Origin: Ciona intestinalis
Lineage: Eukaryota > Chordata > Ascidiacea > Phlebobranchia > Cionidae
Reading direction: 5' to 3'
Assembly (NCBI RefSeq): GCF_000224145.3
Contig: NW_004190496.2
Coordinates: forward strand, 1 to 64,000
DNA length: 64,000 nucleotides
Made by a program: the position numbers and the translations under genes. The notes below the pieces were generated by a model. The model was not told the origin of the DNA. It was given only the letters and a program-made list of their open reading frames with translations, and did no database searches. Numbering within the stretch: the first letter of the stretch is position 1; every line of letters begins with the position of its first letter. Positions 36,456 through 48,698 of the stretch are shown here, piece after piece.

Positions 36456-36730
36456 CAACGCATCCCATGTAGCACCCTGTGCAATATCCTTACAGTGTTG
36501 CCATTTTCAAAACGCCTGCACTGCGCTTATACCAAATGAAGCATGCTCGTGAAACACTTTTTTTTCGCATGCAATTGTGCCATAAGCGAGTTGTTCTCGC
36601 TCGTTTTTTTCCAGACGCAATATTTTTGTAATGAAAGCTTGCCTTTCCATATAAACGTACACATCAGCCGCGTAAATAATTGTTTGCGTATACATAACAA
36701 CGTGTATCACTGGATATTTTATTTTATTGC

Positions 36731-36736
36731 AATAAA
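36731..36736 (+). terminator. Polyadenylation signal of FAM91A1
   Basis: AATAAA 276 bases after the stop codon. No nearer hexamer was seen. Confidence 0.55.
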
Positions 36737-39200
36737 CGATACGGAATTTCTTCACATATGGGTTGAACTTGATTTAACGTAGAATATGGCGTTACGAGCT
36801 TGATGATGGCGTCACTAGCTTGGAGATTACGTCACGCTGACTGTTGACTTGCCTAAACGATTGAAATTATTTTAAATTTATTACTAAGTATTACCACAAC
36901 TTACCTTTTGTGCGCGGTCGACCTCTTCGAGACGTTTTAATGACGTAAGCAGTTTTGATGACGTAGCGCATTACGCTGATCACTTCACTGCAACAACGGC
37001 TGGATATATTTCGACCAACAGTTGAAAGAGTGAAATCGCAGCGCAACGAATAAAATATGAACCACAGTGGATTTTGCTTCAGCGGTAAGACCTGCAGTGG
37101 CAAAGTGAAACTGTAAACGTTTCCCTTTACTCCTACAAGGTTTTCCACCAAGCCAGAGTTAATTCTTTGCTGCCTTGAAAACGGGTTGAACGAAAATAAC
37201 CAGCAAAAAACTGCGACGTTTTGATACAGTTTCTTTGTATGGTCATACTTGCGCCCAATGCTTCGACTGTTAGTAAAACTACGTGTCGACTGTAAGCAAG
37301 TCACCGTTTAAGTGATAAAAGCTTCTCACAGTAGAGCCGCAACACAGCAGGAAACGAAAGGACAGACGTTTTCCACGTAAATTTGTAACTAATTGAAACC
37401 TCAAACCGGATGAGATACAAACATATGCAACATTAAATCGTAAACGAATAGACAATTAAGATTATCCCCTTTAAAGTTCTTGATTTATGAGGGTTGTGAC
37501 AATAGTCTAAAGAACTGAACGTTTAATAACCTATAGAAACTGTTTGTTGTGTAAATGGTTCCATGATACCCGGTAGTTGTTATGGTCTGTTCAACTAAGG
37601 TTAAAACGACAATACTGACTGAGGTTTTATGGTGAACTGTACACTATTAATATGTGTTTGTGGTTACTTCAATGTAACTGTGCTTCTAACATGGACAGTA
37701 ATTTAGGTGGGAACACATATTTTTTTATTTATCTCTTGATTGCAGTAGCGATGCTAAAATTTAAAAACAAAGAGGCGGAATTTATCAACAAAACAACGGT
37801 CGTCAAAAACATTCTAGGGGTAATTCGATACAACTATGGACACCGTATGATAATGTGGCAATGTTGCGGTGCATAAGAAGCGCATTACCAATCGGCTATG
37901 TCTTAACTTAGTTGTCAAATTGCTCAACTCTCTAGCCCTACCACACGGATACAGTTCGTATAAATATTGTTTAGGCAATACACATAAAAAAGTTACTGGT
38001 GCTTCTTGCTGGACAGCGCTCGTAACTCTGGCAATAGAAAACGTCGTGCTAATAAGTTTATTTTGGCAAAGTTCAAACGACTCAAACTTGAAATAGTTTG
38101 TAATGTAACATGTTAACTTTCGGTACTTAAAACACAGTTTTTTTTATCGCGGATAGTCTTTAAAAATAACGGCACGAAACTTTCCAAAATCTGTGTTTTA
38201 CATGTTTTGTTATCAATATTTTTTAAACTGAAAAATCTCTATAGGTTACATTTCCGAAATAAAATTCCGATGTACCATAAGTTTATTATAAAGGCTTGCG
38301 TACTGGTAGTAAAATAATGTTCATTGAAGTAACTTATTAATTGGGATTAAGTGCCAAACTTGGTCTACATTTTTTTAATCGACCAAAAAAGTTTAAAATT
38401 TAAACAGTGTGACGTTACGTTCAGTCATGCGTATCGCTTCCTTGGACCATCTGTAGGACACGTCGTTAGTTTCCTGGCAAGATTTTCACATGGATTAAAA
38501 TGCGACAAGGAAGCTACATGGCTGTGTATTTAGTACTAGAACATGGTGTTTAATGGCTTATGCTGTGATAAGGATTGAGAACTTCTTATGAAATTTAAAT
38601 GGGGTAAAATTTGACTGTTTATTCATCAGATAAATTGTTTATTACGAGGCAGAAAACGTCTGAAATTTTAGTTAGTGTTGTGTTGTACTGTAGTTAAGAA
38701 TGTACTAGTTTAACTGTATCGTCTGTGTGTAAGTGTATCATATGTGACATGTGTGGCTCTCGTATACTGGTGTAATAGTTTGAAATATGTGGGACATCTA
38801 GCAGAATGGCAGTGATAGTTACATGTTTTAGTTTTATATACGAATTTAGGTTTTTAAATCTGGTTATATCTGTAAATTCTTCTTGTGTGTGTATGTGTAT
38901 TTTCTTAGTTTTGAAGAATCATCTTAATATGTAATCAGCTAATCTAAACCTTCTAACCACAAATGTATAAGTATAACGTATTCTCTATAGATGCCAGGAA
39001 AAATTCCACACGCTATGTATCACACTAATCACTATAATACAAAACCACCTTATCTTTCGTCATTCGCTTTGTCTCTGATTCTCGTTATAACCATAGAACT
39101 AAAACTCAAACCCCATGTTTTCTGTTAAGTTAAAATTGTTGTATGAATATATATAAGTAATATAGGCTACTAAGCAAGTAAAATATTATTCTCTTTTACC

Positions 39201-39202
39201 AG
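39201..39202 (+). other. Acceptor-like AG just upstream of the HM13 start
   Basis: A pyrimidine-rich stretch ending TTTTACCAG at 39202 lies 29 bases before the HM13 ATG. Ciona adds a spliced leader to many mRNAs, and such an acceptor with no obvious upstream donor is a candidate site. An ordinary 5' UTR intron is equally possible. Confidence 0.4.
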
Positions 39203-39231
39203 ACTCTTTGTAAAAGTTAAAAACTTCCAAT

Positions 39232-42200
39232 ATGAGTGAAACACTAGGTGAAACGGTGAGCAATGCTATCAACAACTTTGTCAACGAAACTTTCCAAAAA
39301 TCAAACTCATCGGCTAAAATACCTGCCACACCAGAAGGCAAACTAGTTGCGTACACTGCTCTTATTTCTATGGCTGTTGTTCCTATTATTATTGGGGCTT
39401 ACAGATCAGTTGCATATCTTGAGAAACAAAAGGTTTGTTAAAAGTTTTTATTTGTTAAAACAACTGTTGTTGCCTCGGCACGTGAGGATAAATTTCCAAT
39501 TTCCAAGCTCTAATGGAAGGGGATTTGCAAAATCAAGCCATGGACCCATATAGGCCAGGGTTGGCCCATTTTCATAGCAGTAAATTGGTAAAAATTATAT
39601 ATTATAAAATACCTTGTTAAAAATCCTAAATGTATTTTCAGTTGACGGGTGAAAAACCAGACACAATCACGAAAGATGATGCCATGAAATTTCCTCTCGT
39701 TGCAAGTTGCATGTTGTTTGGTATTTATGTCTTCTTCAAGCTCTTCTCACAAGATCATATTAACATCCTCGTCAGTTTCTATTTCTTTATCCTCGGTATC
39801 TTTGCTATGGCTCACATTATTGGGTAAGTGGAAATGAATTCTGTTCTTCAATCTTAAACATCGTTTTTCTAAATATTTAGCAAAATCTAGGATAACATTG
39901 GAAAAGTTTGTGCAGTTCAAGACATTTGTTTTCAATCACTTTAAAGAATAATAATCGATATATATTTTTACCATCAATTGTAAATTTACTCCTTGCATTT
40001 TTTAGGTATATATATAGTTAACACAGTTACAGTTTTGTTAGATGTTTTAAATTGTATATAGCCTGACATCTATATTATATAATATTTTATTTGAATTTTA
40101 TTTTAGACCATACGTTGAGAAATTGATTCCAGCTTCATTTCCAAACTTGCCCTATCATTTACATCTTACTGAGGGAAGTGAAGAGAATAAATCCGGTAAA
40201 TATTGGCAGAGTTTTTTGATTGCTATTTAAGTTCTTCAACTTTGGTCCTATGTTTTAATTTTCTAAAGGTATTGCACACTACTTTGTGTTTATACCAAGC
40301 AGGATCTTTATTACTTTTTGCCCATTTCACATCTCATTATTTGGTTTACTTAAAAAATCCTTTAAGCGGCAGTAGGGCTATGTTCATACTTTTACACGCA
40401 ACTTTTAATTTTCAAAAAAAATGTTCTAACGTTTTTTTTTAGTTTTATTGGACTTGGATTTTGATCGTAAATATGTTGTTTCTATTGCTTTGTTTGGTCT
40501 TGTCTCTGGATGGTATGCAGTAAAAAAGGTATGTGGGCTATATTGGTTATATTATATAATATAAAAATGTACAACTTTTAAAAAGATGTAAGAAAACTTT
40601 ATACCATACACAAAAATATTGTTTTCTATTGTGTTTTCAGTTACAAAGCGATTTAATAATATAACCGATATTTCAACTATCGATTAATACACTATGTCTG
40701 GTAGTAAACGAGCAGTAGAAAAAACTTTATTGAATTATTCACACAACATATCATATGCAGCACTGGTTGGCAAACAATCTAATTGGTCTTTGCTTCGCCA
40801 TGAACGGTGTAGAATTGTTGCAACTTAGCAGTATTGGGACTGGATGCATCTTATTAATTGGTAAGTATTTTAAATATTCAAGTTAAACAGGATGAAATAA
40901 TTTCTATTTAAATATTATTTTATAATAATTTGTTGATTTATATCATAAAGTAGCCAATCTGTCAGTCTTTTTTTTGTAAATTTTCTATTAATTTTAAAGG
41001 GACTCTTTTAAAAAATACCTTTTTATAATGTTCTCAAAAGTATTTTTTAGCAGGTTTTTTTTACAATGTCTTTAGTACCAGCATACGGTGATACCTTGTT
41101 GTCGGTAAAACTCCATTAAATGTTGTACTTTATATATCCTAGGTTTGTTTTTCTATGATGTCTTCTGGGTGTTTGGCACCAACGTGATGGTACAAGTGGC
41201 CAAGAAATTTGATGCTCCAATCAAACGTAACTTAAACTTTAAACTATTATTTAAAGCTGTTTGTTTTCATGGACCATAACACTAAAGGTTTCATGTAATA
41301 CATTTGGATGCCTTTGCCATTGAGAAGTTTTGTTTAACTGAAACTGGTCTTATTTTTTTAAAGACATACGTTTCTTGTGGAAAAGGTGTGACATTGTATG
41401 TTTTAGCACTATAACTTTACAACTGAAAACAGCTTTTTCCCAACTGTAAAGTTTCTATGTAAAACATTAAAACAAGCAGAGTCAAAGTATATTGCATTCA
41501 CCACATTAATAAATGAGGTTCCCTATGTTTGACAACTATGAATGTCACTGTATTTTAACAATGTCACCCCAGCTTTTACCCTGCTGTTAGGTGTCTATAC
41601 AAACAAGCAGAGCCAAAGTATATAGCATTCACCACATTAATCAATGAGGTTCCCTATGTTTGACAAATACGAGTATAACTGTATTTTAATAATGTTACCC
41701 CAGATTTGACTGAAAATTAAAAAATCCGTGCGCCAATAATCCAAAGGGCCAAATGCTGATATTAATGTAAAAATGATCCATAAATATGTTTTATTTTATT
41801 ATATTGACATTATTTTATATATATATTGCAACACAAGATTTTAATGTATTTTTCCACAGTGGTTTTCCCCCAAGATTTTCTTGTAGAAGGAGTGTTTGGA
41901 AAGAACATGGCAATGTTGGGTTTGGGGGATATTGTTATTCCAGGTAAATTAATACAAACAATATATCTCTATTGTATGTGGTAGCACCCTGGGTGTTGAG
42001 GTAATAGACCAACCCTGGCCTAAACACTCATTTTGTTTTGTGCCATGGCATAAAACCTCACTTTAAGAGAATACAAGGTCTTTATTCTTTTACCTTTATT
42101 ATATTTACTGCAAGATTAGTGGTACGAATGCTCATATAAACATTGAACTGTATAATCTAACACCTCATAACTTAAGCCTTTGTTGCATTAAACTCAAAAC

Positions 42201-43258
42201 CAAATATAGTGCTTTACTTGGTAAAATTTTAAATATAAACGCCATATAAAGTAGCTTCTTTTGTTTCATGTTTATTAAATTTTCCTTATTTTTTTTGCTT
42301 CTGTTAACCATTGACCATTAAATAGTGGTTTGGTTCATAGCAGCTCTTAATTAATAACAACATTCAATAGGCCTAATACATAATAAATGTTGATTCTTGA
42401 TCATAGACATTATAATGGACCGGGGGACATATTGCCAAATTCTATATCCATTTATATCAACATATTACACAGTATGCGTGATGGTATTTTAATGTTATTT
42501 TAACTTGTTTTTTATTTAACAGGAATTTTCATTGCCCTTCTGCTGCGCTTTGATAAGAGGTAAGTTTATTAAATATATATGTGATATATCTAAATTATTT
42601 TTGAGTTTATAGAATCTCACTTGTATAAAATATAAATCTTTATATAAAATGTTGTCATGATGTAGTTAACTTTCGTTTATCTCAATCTGTAATTCAATTC
42701 CTTTTTTTTGTTTTTTTTAGTTTAAAAAGGGACAAGAATCTGTATTTCAACTCTGGCATGATCGCTTACTTCACTGGATTGTTAACCACTATTATTGTAA
42801 TGACCGTGTTCAACCACGCCCAACCTGCTTTGCTATACCTTGTCCCTGCTTGTATATCTGTACCATTAGGTGTAGCTTTCTATAAAGGAGATTTGGAAGC
42901 GATGTTCAGGTAAGATGGTGTTTTTATACGCTGTTGTTGCCGGGTGTATTACAAATATGAATTGGATCCTCCAGGAATTATTTTTTCTGTGATTTTAAAG
43001 GACCAAAGTTTCGTTTGCCATATGGCGGGGCATCATCAGGATTTGTCCCTAAGTGCGGCATATTGGTTATCGTCTCTGCCTGTAGCCTAGTGAATTCAGG
43101 GTTTGAAATTCCAACAAACTTTTCAAATGCAACAAAAAAGCTTTTCTTTTATACATTGTGCAAAATTATTATATCTAACATTATCTTGCAGTTATTCGGA
43201 TGAAAAAAGTGAGAAAACCGAACCTGAAAAACAAGAAGACACCAAAAAATCGGACTGA
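39232..43258 (+). CDS. HM13: HM13 / signal peptide peptidase (intramembrane aspartyl protease)
   Basis: Ten exons: 39232-39432, 39642-39823, 40107-40195, 40443-40528, 40761-40860, 41143-41226, 41860-41943, 42523-42559, 42721-42909 and 43192-43258. They give 372 residues (human 377), all phases agreeing. The catalytic aspartates lie in FLFYDVFWVFG (exon 6, YD motif) and MLGLGDIVIPG (exon 7, GxGD motif), and the PAL motif is in QPALLYLVPAC (exon 9). Multiple hydrophobic segments fit the nine-span SPP fold. The C-terminus ends KKSD, a KKXX ER-retrieval signal like the human KKEK. The family cleaves leftover signal peptides and tail-anchored proteins in the ER membrane and takes part in ER quality control. 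No canonical AATAAA was seen before the convergent neighbour's 3' end. Confidence 0.97.
41431..41701 (+). repeat. Two tandem copies of a ~135-bp dispersed module in an HM13 intron
   Basis: Copies at 41431-41570 and 41571-41701. Each runs from AGCTTTT through an AAGCAGAGYCAAAGTATAT block and GAGGTTCCCTATGTTTGACAA to an ATGTYACCCC end. Single diverged copies are recognised at about 18905-19100, 24900-25195, 25525-25655, 30725-30830, 50075-50285, 50935-51095 and 52495-52690, in either orientation. No inverted termini or coding capacity. Not a family I can name. Confidence 0.75.
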
Positions 43259-43876
43259 GTTGACCAATATTGCCGAATGTAAATTATTATTTTAGAAACA
43301 TGGAAAACGTCCTGTTGCAGTGTGTAGTTGTTGTTTTTGTTGTTTATTCTACACACATTGTATTTGTTGTGAAATATCTCTGTATGGTTTGTGGGAATCT
43401 ATACCAATCTGTCTACAGGTTCAAATTTAAATTCTGTTTAAAAATTGTTGCCATACTTTATCTTTGCACTAGTTGCATTTTAATCTTGCCTATAAGTCTA
43501 TCAAGATAGAAATGTGTATTCGATAACTGTACAATACGAGTTGATGTTGTTGGAATAGCTATTTGGGGTTTGATTTACCAAAAAAATATTTTTTTGTTTT
43601 AAGTATGGCTGTACCTTTTTTATGAATGAATTTGTAAACTTTGCGGGAAACGATTTTACTTTTTATCGATGAGTGGCTCGTTCTGCCACAGGTGATTAGT
43701 GCAATGTCGGTTGTTGCCTTTTTGTAGAATTACGCGCCAAGAAAAAGTAAAATGAAAAAAAAGGGTTGTACATAAAATGTAGTACTTTATTGGCGGGAAT
43801 ACTGACACAGAGAATTGCACTGAAGAAAATGGAACTGCAACTTTGGTCTTGAAAGGCACAGGAATACAAGAGGAAC
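43259..43876. other. Convergent 3' region of HM13 and the proton channel gene
   Basis: The two stop codons are 618 bases apart and the genes point at each other. The proton channel's polyadenylation signal lies at 43786-43791 (minus). No clear plus-strand signal is seen, so the HM13 transcript may run into the antisense 3' UTR. Confidence 0.6.
43786..43791 (-). terminator. Polyadenylation signal of the proton channel gene
   Basis: AATAAA on the minus strand, 86 bases beyond the stop codon. Confidence 0.65.
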
Positions 43877-46800
43877 TTAAACATCAGCAGAGGCTGTTGT
43901 GGTACTATGGATTTGCACTGAAGTAGTTAAAGGCACTGTTGGTGGGATATCGATATTATTGCAACGTAGAATCTCATGCAGGCGGGACATATCTGAAAAG
44001 TTAAATTGAATTAATTTACAGGGGATGTATTATTATATATTGATAAACATATATGAGCATACAGTTGTTTTTGTTTTTAAATGTTGAAGATTTTTGACTA
44101 TTTTTTATAGCTTTACCGAACTACAGCACTGGACTATGAAATTAGAGTGAAACAATCGTAAAAGGCGCCGAACTTCACAAAATGCAGGGATAGTTAGATA
44201 GTTGTTCCTATGAAAGAAACAAACTTGATGATTCAAATATTTACTGATTGTTGCAGAGCAGAATTGTCCAAAATAGGCCTGTCACCCCAGGTTTGGAGTC
44301 TATGGAAACAATTGCAAAACAAAATTCTGGCTTACCTTGCTCCTTTTGTGAGAGTTTCTCTTCTAGATTATGAATTTGTAATTCCAGCTCAGAATTCTTT
44401 TTCTTTATTTCATGAACTCTATCGTCTGCTTTAGTTTTTACTGTTACGATGATACCTGGAAACAAAGACGGGCTATACATAAAAACTAATCCCACAGTTA
44501 CATACATAGTACTTTGTAAGCAGGTACGAAATGTATGAAACAAAAAACTCATCTTAAATGAATAAGTTATATGTTAGTATGTTACATCTGTTTATTTATT
44601 TAACTATTCATCAATATTAGCAATAACAATCGTAATCTTACCATTAATGATTCTGAAGACTCTCCACAGCCGTAGAATGACAAGGAGTCCGATAGCAGCG
44701 AGGGCTTCACTCTCCCCGACGAATATAAGAGCGATATCGACACCGAACGATATCACCACGACAACCGCATCCAACACTTCCACCTTGTGGTGTATGAAGT
44801 GACGATGATCGGCGATTATCTGGGAATATAAAAGAAGGTAACATATCGTGATTATAAATTTTTTAATGTGTGCCTGACAATTTAGACAACTCGTTAGTGA
44901 CCGCTGGAGGAATTGTCATTAAGTGTCTTGCCCAAGGACACATTCTTCCACAATAGTAGGAGTATCGAGCCTTGAACCTATAACTTCTGGTCTAGAGACA
45001 GGTGCAATAACCACTATGCCAAAAGAAACACTTAATCTATTTAAATATGATCATAGTTTTACCTTCAAAGCGATTTCCACCATAAATATTGATAGAATTG
45101 AGAGAGAAAACCCGTGTAATATCTCTGGTGCGGGATTACCATGTGGTACAATGATTACTTTGAGGTCAATAAGGAGTTCACCAACTACAAGGAAACTGTC
45201 CAACACTACTAGGACTATGATTGCAACCTGTATAGATAAATATGACATAAGTTTTAGTTTGAAAAGCAGAATTAAATTAATTAAAATAATAAACAAAAGG
45301 TAATTAAAAGCAAATTGATAGCAGTTAAAACGGGCTTTCGATATAAAGTATTGCAAAGAGCATCAGTTCAAAGCGTGACTGTTAAACCCAAAACATGTTT
45401 ATATGAATGTAGAAAACTTGTTTATTTAGGATGAGTGTCATGTTTCATTTGTTTCCGCTTATAGACCTGAAAAGTAACATGTATGTAACTTTGTGGGATT
45501 ATTTTTTATGTATAGAAGACATTTGGGACAATTTGAACTTAGAAACCATCCAAATGAAGCAATTGGCCAAGTTTTTCCAAGCACACATAGTTACATGCGC
45601 CAACAAACAATGTGGGTAGCTTAAGAGTAAAAGTTAAATATTAACTAGAATTTTAGGTTATAACTATTTTAATAATACAGGTACAATAAAACCCATGCAT
45701 GCTATGCATTTTGCACTATGTTGGCACAAATTTGTAATGATATTCGAATCAATTTTAAAACACTAAATAATCACCGCCAGTGTATGAAACAAAGCGCTAA
45801 AATTTATTCACTCCTGCAATACACCACAAGTACAAATGCTCACATGTATTGGTTTAGAATGAAGGATGTGTCTCAGTTTCTCCCTGTTCGTGAGGATTGC
45901 TTCTTCCTCATGATCATCTCCATCTTCTCCTATCTCAAACTTCATGTATTGGAACATCCCAAGGTTGGAAGCGGTGAATCGATCTATGGGTGAAGTTGAA
46001 TGGATGGGGTTATTTTATTGGTGGTCAGGGTGGGAGTTCGATTGGTAAATACATGGATGAATGTAATTTGTGTTTGGATGTAATTTGTTTATTCTTGTAT
46101 GTTTAGGGCAATGGCAATCGTTACATCACGGGTGTTCTGTTACATACACCTCAATTGTTTCTTAGTGGACACATACGCTTACAATGGTAGTGGCATCAAG
46201 CCTCAAATCCTGGAACCCTGGGATGGCATACTCGGCTACCGACTAAGCTAGTCGCCGCCTAAATTAGATTTTGCTTTTTTAGTCGCCTGACTAAAATTTT
46301 AGTTGGCCGATTTTGAACGACTAACTTCTGTAATGAGTAATGCACAGAAACTTAGTCGGCCGACTAAATGTGAAAAACCCACCGACTAAATTTTAGTCGG
46401 CCGACTAAAAAAAAGCGGTAACCAGTAGTTTCCGCGACCGACTAGTTTAGTCAGTAGCCGAGTATACCACCTCTGATCTGATAGCTAGTGGTCAGACACA
46501 GATCCTGACATTTTACACTTCAATAGTAGTACTCAATTGGCAACTTTTTCATTAATAATTATATATGTAGGCCTATACATGACAAATCAAAATTTTTAAG
46601 TTTTTTTTTACAAAACTATTAGATTGTACGCACGAAATCAGCAATAATTAAACAATCTTTTATTCTTTGACACAACTTTAGGTAGATTGGAAAATTCATC
46701 AATAAATTAACATTCACCTGATTTTTGTTCTGATTGCATTGAAATCATAGTGTTTTGTGTAGATTGTTCTTGGGGTGCGGGACGCTCATGATTATTGTTG

Positions 46801-47027
46801 TCGTTAAATGTATGCACCTCGTAACTTAAATTTGTGAGCAATAATGGCTGGTTGGAGGATACGGGTTCAGAGTCTGAAGAAGGGTCTTCAGTGATGCCAA
46901 TCATTTTGTTTCGAGATCGAAGTTGGATTACAGATGGAAGAGGTTGTGTACATCGTACACTTGCATAATTAGGGTTAATCATGTTGTGGCTTTTATGACG
47001 AGATTTATTGCAATTATCGCCTTCCAT
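43877..47027 (-). CDS. HVCN1: Voltage-gated proton channel Hv1 (Ci-VSOP)
   Basis: Six minus-strand exons: 47027-46718, 45983-45844, 45227-45063, 44819-44642, 44455-44336 and 43992-43877. They give 342 residues with all phases agreeing. The reading matches, as I remember it, the published Ciona VSOP protein. It has a long disordered N-terminus (exon 1), then a lone voltage-sensor domain. S1 contains [16 protein letters not shown] with the acidic selectivity residue in the LDSF motif. S2 and S3 follow ([23 protein letters not shown]). S4 is [12 protein letters not shown] with three regularly spaced arginines. There is no separate pore domain. A C-terminal coiled coil ([16 protein letters not shown]) makes the dimer. 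The family conducts protons outward on depolarisation in a pH-dependent way. Confidence 0.98.
46225..46468. mobile_element. Inverted-repeat element made of TTAGTCGGCCGACTAA units
   Basis: A ~244-bp element in the first intron of the proton channel gene. Its ends form an inverted repeat of about 28 bases (core ATACTCGGCTAC, then GACTAA and CTAGTCG) with a few mismatches. Internally it repeats the palindrome TTAGTCGGCCGACTAA (about 46346-46410) and half units of it. It sits inside a tRNA-SINE-like module, whose parts flank it on both sides (CCTGGAACCCTGGG before, CTCTGATCTGATAGCTAG after), so it is the later insertion. No coding capacity. No clear target duplication was found. Confidence 0.75.
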
Positions 47028-48102
47028 GATTATAAGAATAATTGTTCTTGCAAATTATTTTCTCACCTTCATAAATTATTAGGCTACGATTGATGCCACA
47101 GATACTAAACAAATACGACTTGTCTCTCCCTGTTCCTGATAAACAAATTAAACGTTTTGTATACACCAGGCACACAATACGTTCTAGCGTATGATCAACT
47201 GTCTATTTATTCTACGAAAAAATAAGGTCATTACCCGACGTTAATTTACCTCTTGTAATACGCTAGCGAAGATCGAATTAATTAAAACAGCGAAGCGATG
47301 GGAATTGGCGGCTAAACGACCGTCGTTAATTAGTTATCTATTGTAACGCAGCTATTAAAAACCGTATGTCCGTACTACAATACGCAACTAACTTGACAGT
47401 GACTGATATATACCTACGAGCCAAGTTAGCTATGATACGAGCGTGTATAAGTGTATAACTACATTAAAACGTCTTTGTTAACTTGCATTCTTTACTCATT
47501 TGTCTGCTTTATCGTTGCGTCTATTGTTACAATACTAGGTTTCCTATACCAACCATTCTCCTTACTGTATGTATGACATATTCGGCGGTCGGTTCAAAAC
47601 AATTACGTAATCTAAACTGTTTGACTATAAACGTCCAGACAGCTGATTTCAAGCAAAATACGTGGAATATTGCAAATAAACCATGCAACTCTACCCTAAA
47701 ACGCTTCAGACGTAATAGTCATGATGATACAAAGTATCCTAATGTTTTCTAGTAAACATGACGTAACGGAAAATGTATCTCAAATTTTTCTTCGTGCAGA
47801 CACTTGAACCCGCCCAAATTTAAACCTTTTCGAGGTTATACGCTTTGTGACTCATGATGTAATTTAATTTTAATTAGAACACGTTATTAAATGCTTTATT
47901 GCTAGTGTTATATGTCTGTTTTACAGTACGTATTTCGTGCAAGTTTTATTGAGATAGTCTGCGTTTGCTGATAGCAACCGGAAATTTTACATAACTGAAA
48001 TATTTGCAGCAATCTATGTGTATGGCCATGCGAGACAAGAATAAAAGATTTATTAATTTTTAATACAAGTATGTCTAAGTCAGTAGGTTGTATGGTGTGT
48101 AT

Positions 48103-48140
48103 CAGAGTCCGTATATAAACATGTTTATATACGGACTCTG
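48103..48140. repeat. Perfect 38-bp palindrome flanked by an 8-bp direct repeat
   Basis: The arm CAGAGTCCGTATATAAACA is followed at once by its exact reverse complement, with no spacer. GTGTGTAT flanks it on both sides (48095-48102 and 48141-48148). The layout is that of a tiny transposon insertion with an 8-bp target duplication or of fused terminal repeats. It could instead form a cruciform between two divergent promoters. Confidence 0.9.
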
Positions 48141-48686
48141 GTGTGTATTATGGTTATGCGATGGTGTTATACCAGATATAAAAAAATATATAAAAAGTCC
48201 ATATATAAAAATGTTTTAACGATAATTGTTATGTTTGGCTAAAGTCAAAGAGGCTGCGCAACATGTACGTAAAGTGACACTTCTTTCGTGTATACAATTC
48301 AAAGAACCCCGAATATATCTTAAAATTTCCTTTTGTTAATTTGTTTTAAAATCTCGTCCTTTTTCTTTTGCGCCACATAGAAAACCTATATCAAAACTTT
48401 TTCGGTGAAAAGTCTCGCGGAGTTTTCGAATTACAGTCGAATACTTTGGAGACTGCTGTACTAAAAACGTTTAATAAAACATGTGTACAGATGAATTTTG
48501 CACAAATACGACACATATTGCACCTTTAACCGTCGGAAATTCAGCACTTGCTCACTAGCACCTTTGTTTTTATCAACGTTAACTATCGTTTTTTTTAAAC
48601 CTTGTACGATTTTACACCGTACAAAAATAAATTTACCGAACATACATTTTTGCCGAAGGATTTCTTTTCTCCTTTGTGCCATAATT

Positions 48687-48695
48687 ATGGGTTAG
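48687..48695 (+). promoter_or_regulatory. Two-codon upstream ORF before SART3
   Basis: ATG GGT TAG ends three bases before the SART3 start codon. If it is in the mature mRNA, ribosomes would have to skip it or reinitiate almost in place. Its effect is a guess. Confidence 0.35.
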
Positions 48696-48698
48696 AAA

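Larger units (their letters stand above)
36456..39231. other. 2.8-kb spacer between FAM91A1 and HM13
   Basis: Longest gene-free stretch. It starts with the FAM91A1 3' UTR. Between about 36805 and 36975 there are several CRE/ATF-like cores (GCGTCAC, TTACGTCAC, ATGACGTAA, ATGACGTAG). The rest is AT-rich and nearly free of the dispersed repeats, unlike the introns on either side. That is unusual here and might mean regulatory DNA, an unseen 5' exon or a noncoding transcript. The longest open frame (minus, 36891-37304) resembles nothing I know. Confidence 0.5.
47028..48698. other. Divergent upstream region of the proton channel gene and SART3
   Basis: 1.67 kb lies between the two start codons, which face away from each other, so promoters for both genes should lie here. 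It contains a 38-bp perfect palindrome (48103-48140). It is otherwise free of the dispersed repeats. No coding sequence recognised. Confidence 0.6.

Noticed and set aside
36891-37304. 137-residue open frame on the minus strand upstream of HM13
   Set aside because: No recognisable domain, no homologous splice context, and composition like translated noncoding DNA. It is merely the longest chance frame in the spacer.
45718-45993. Plus-strand frame of 91 residues in the proton channel locus
   Set aside because: It overlaps proton channel exon 2 in antisense, and the minus reading is the known protein.
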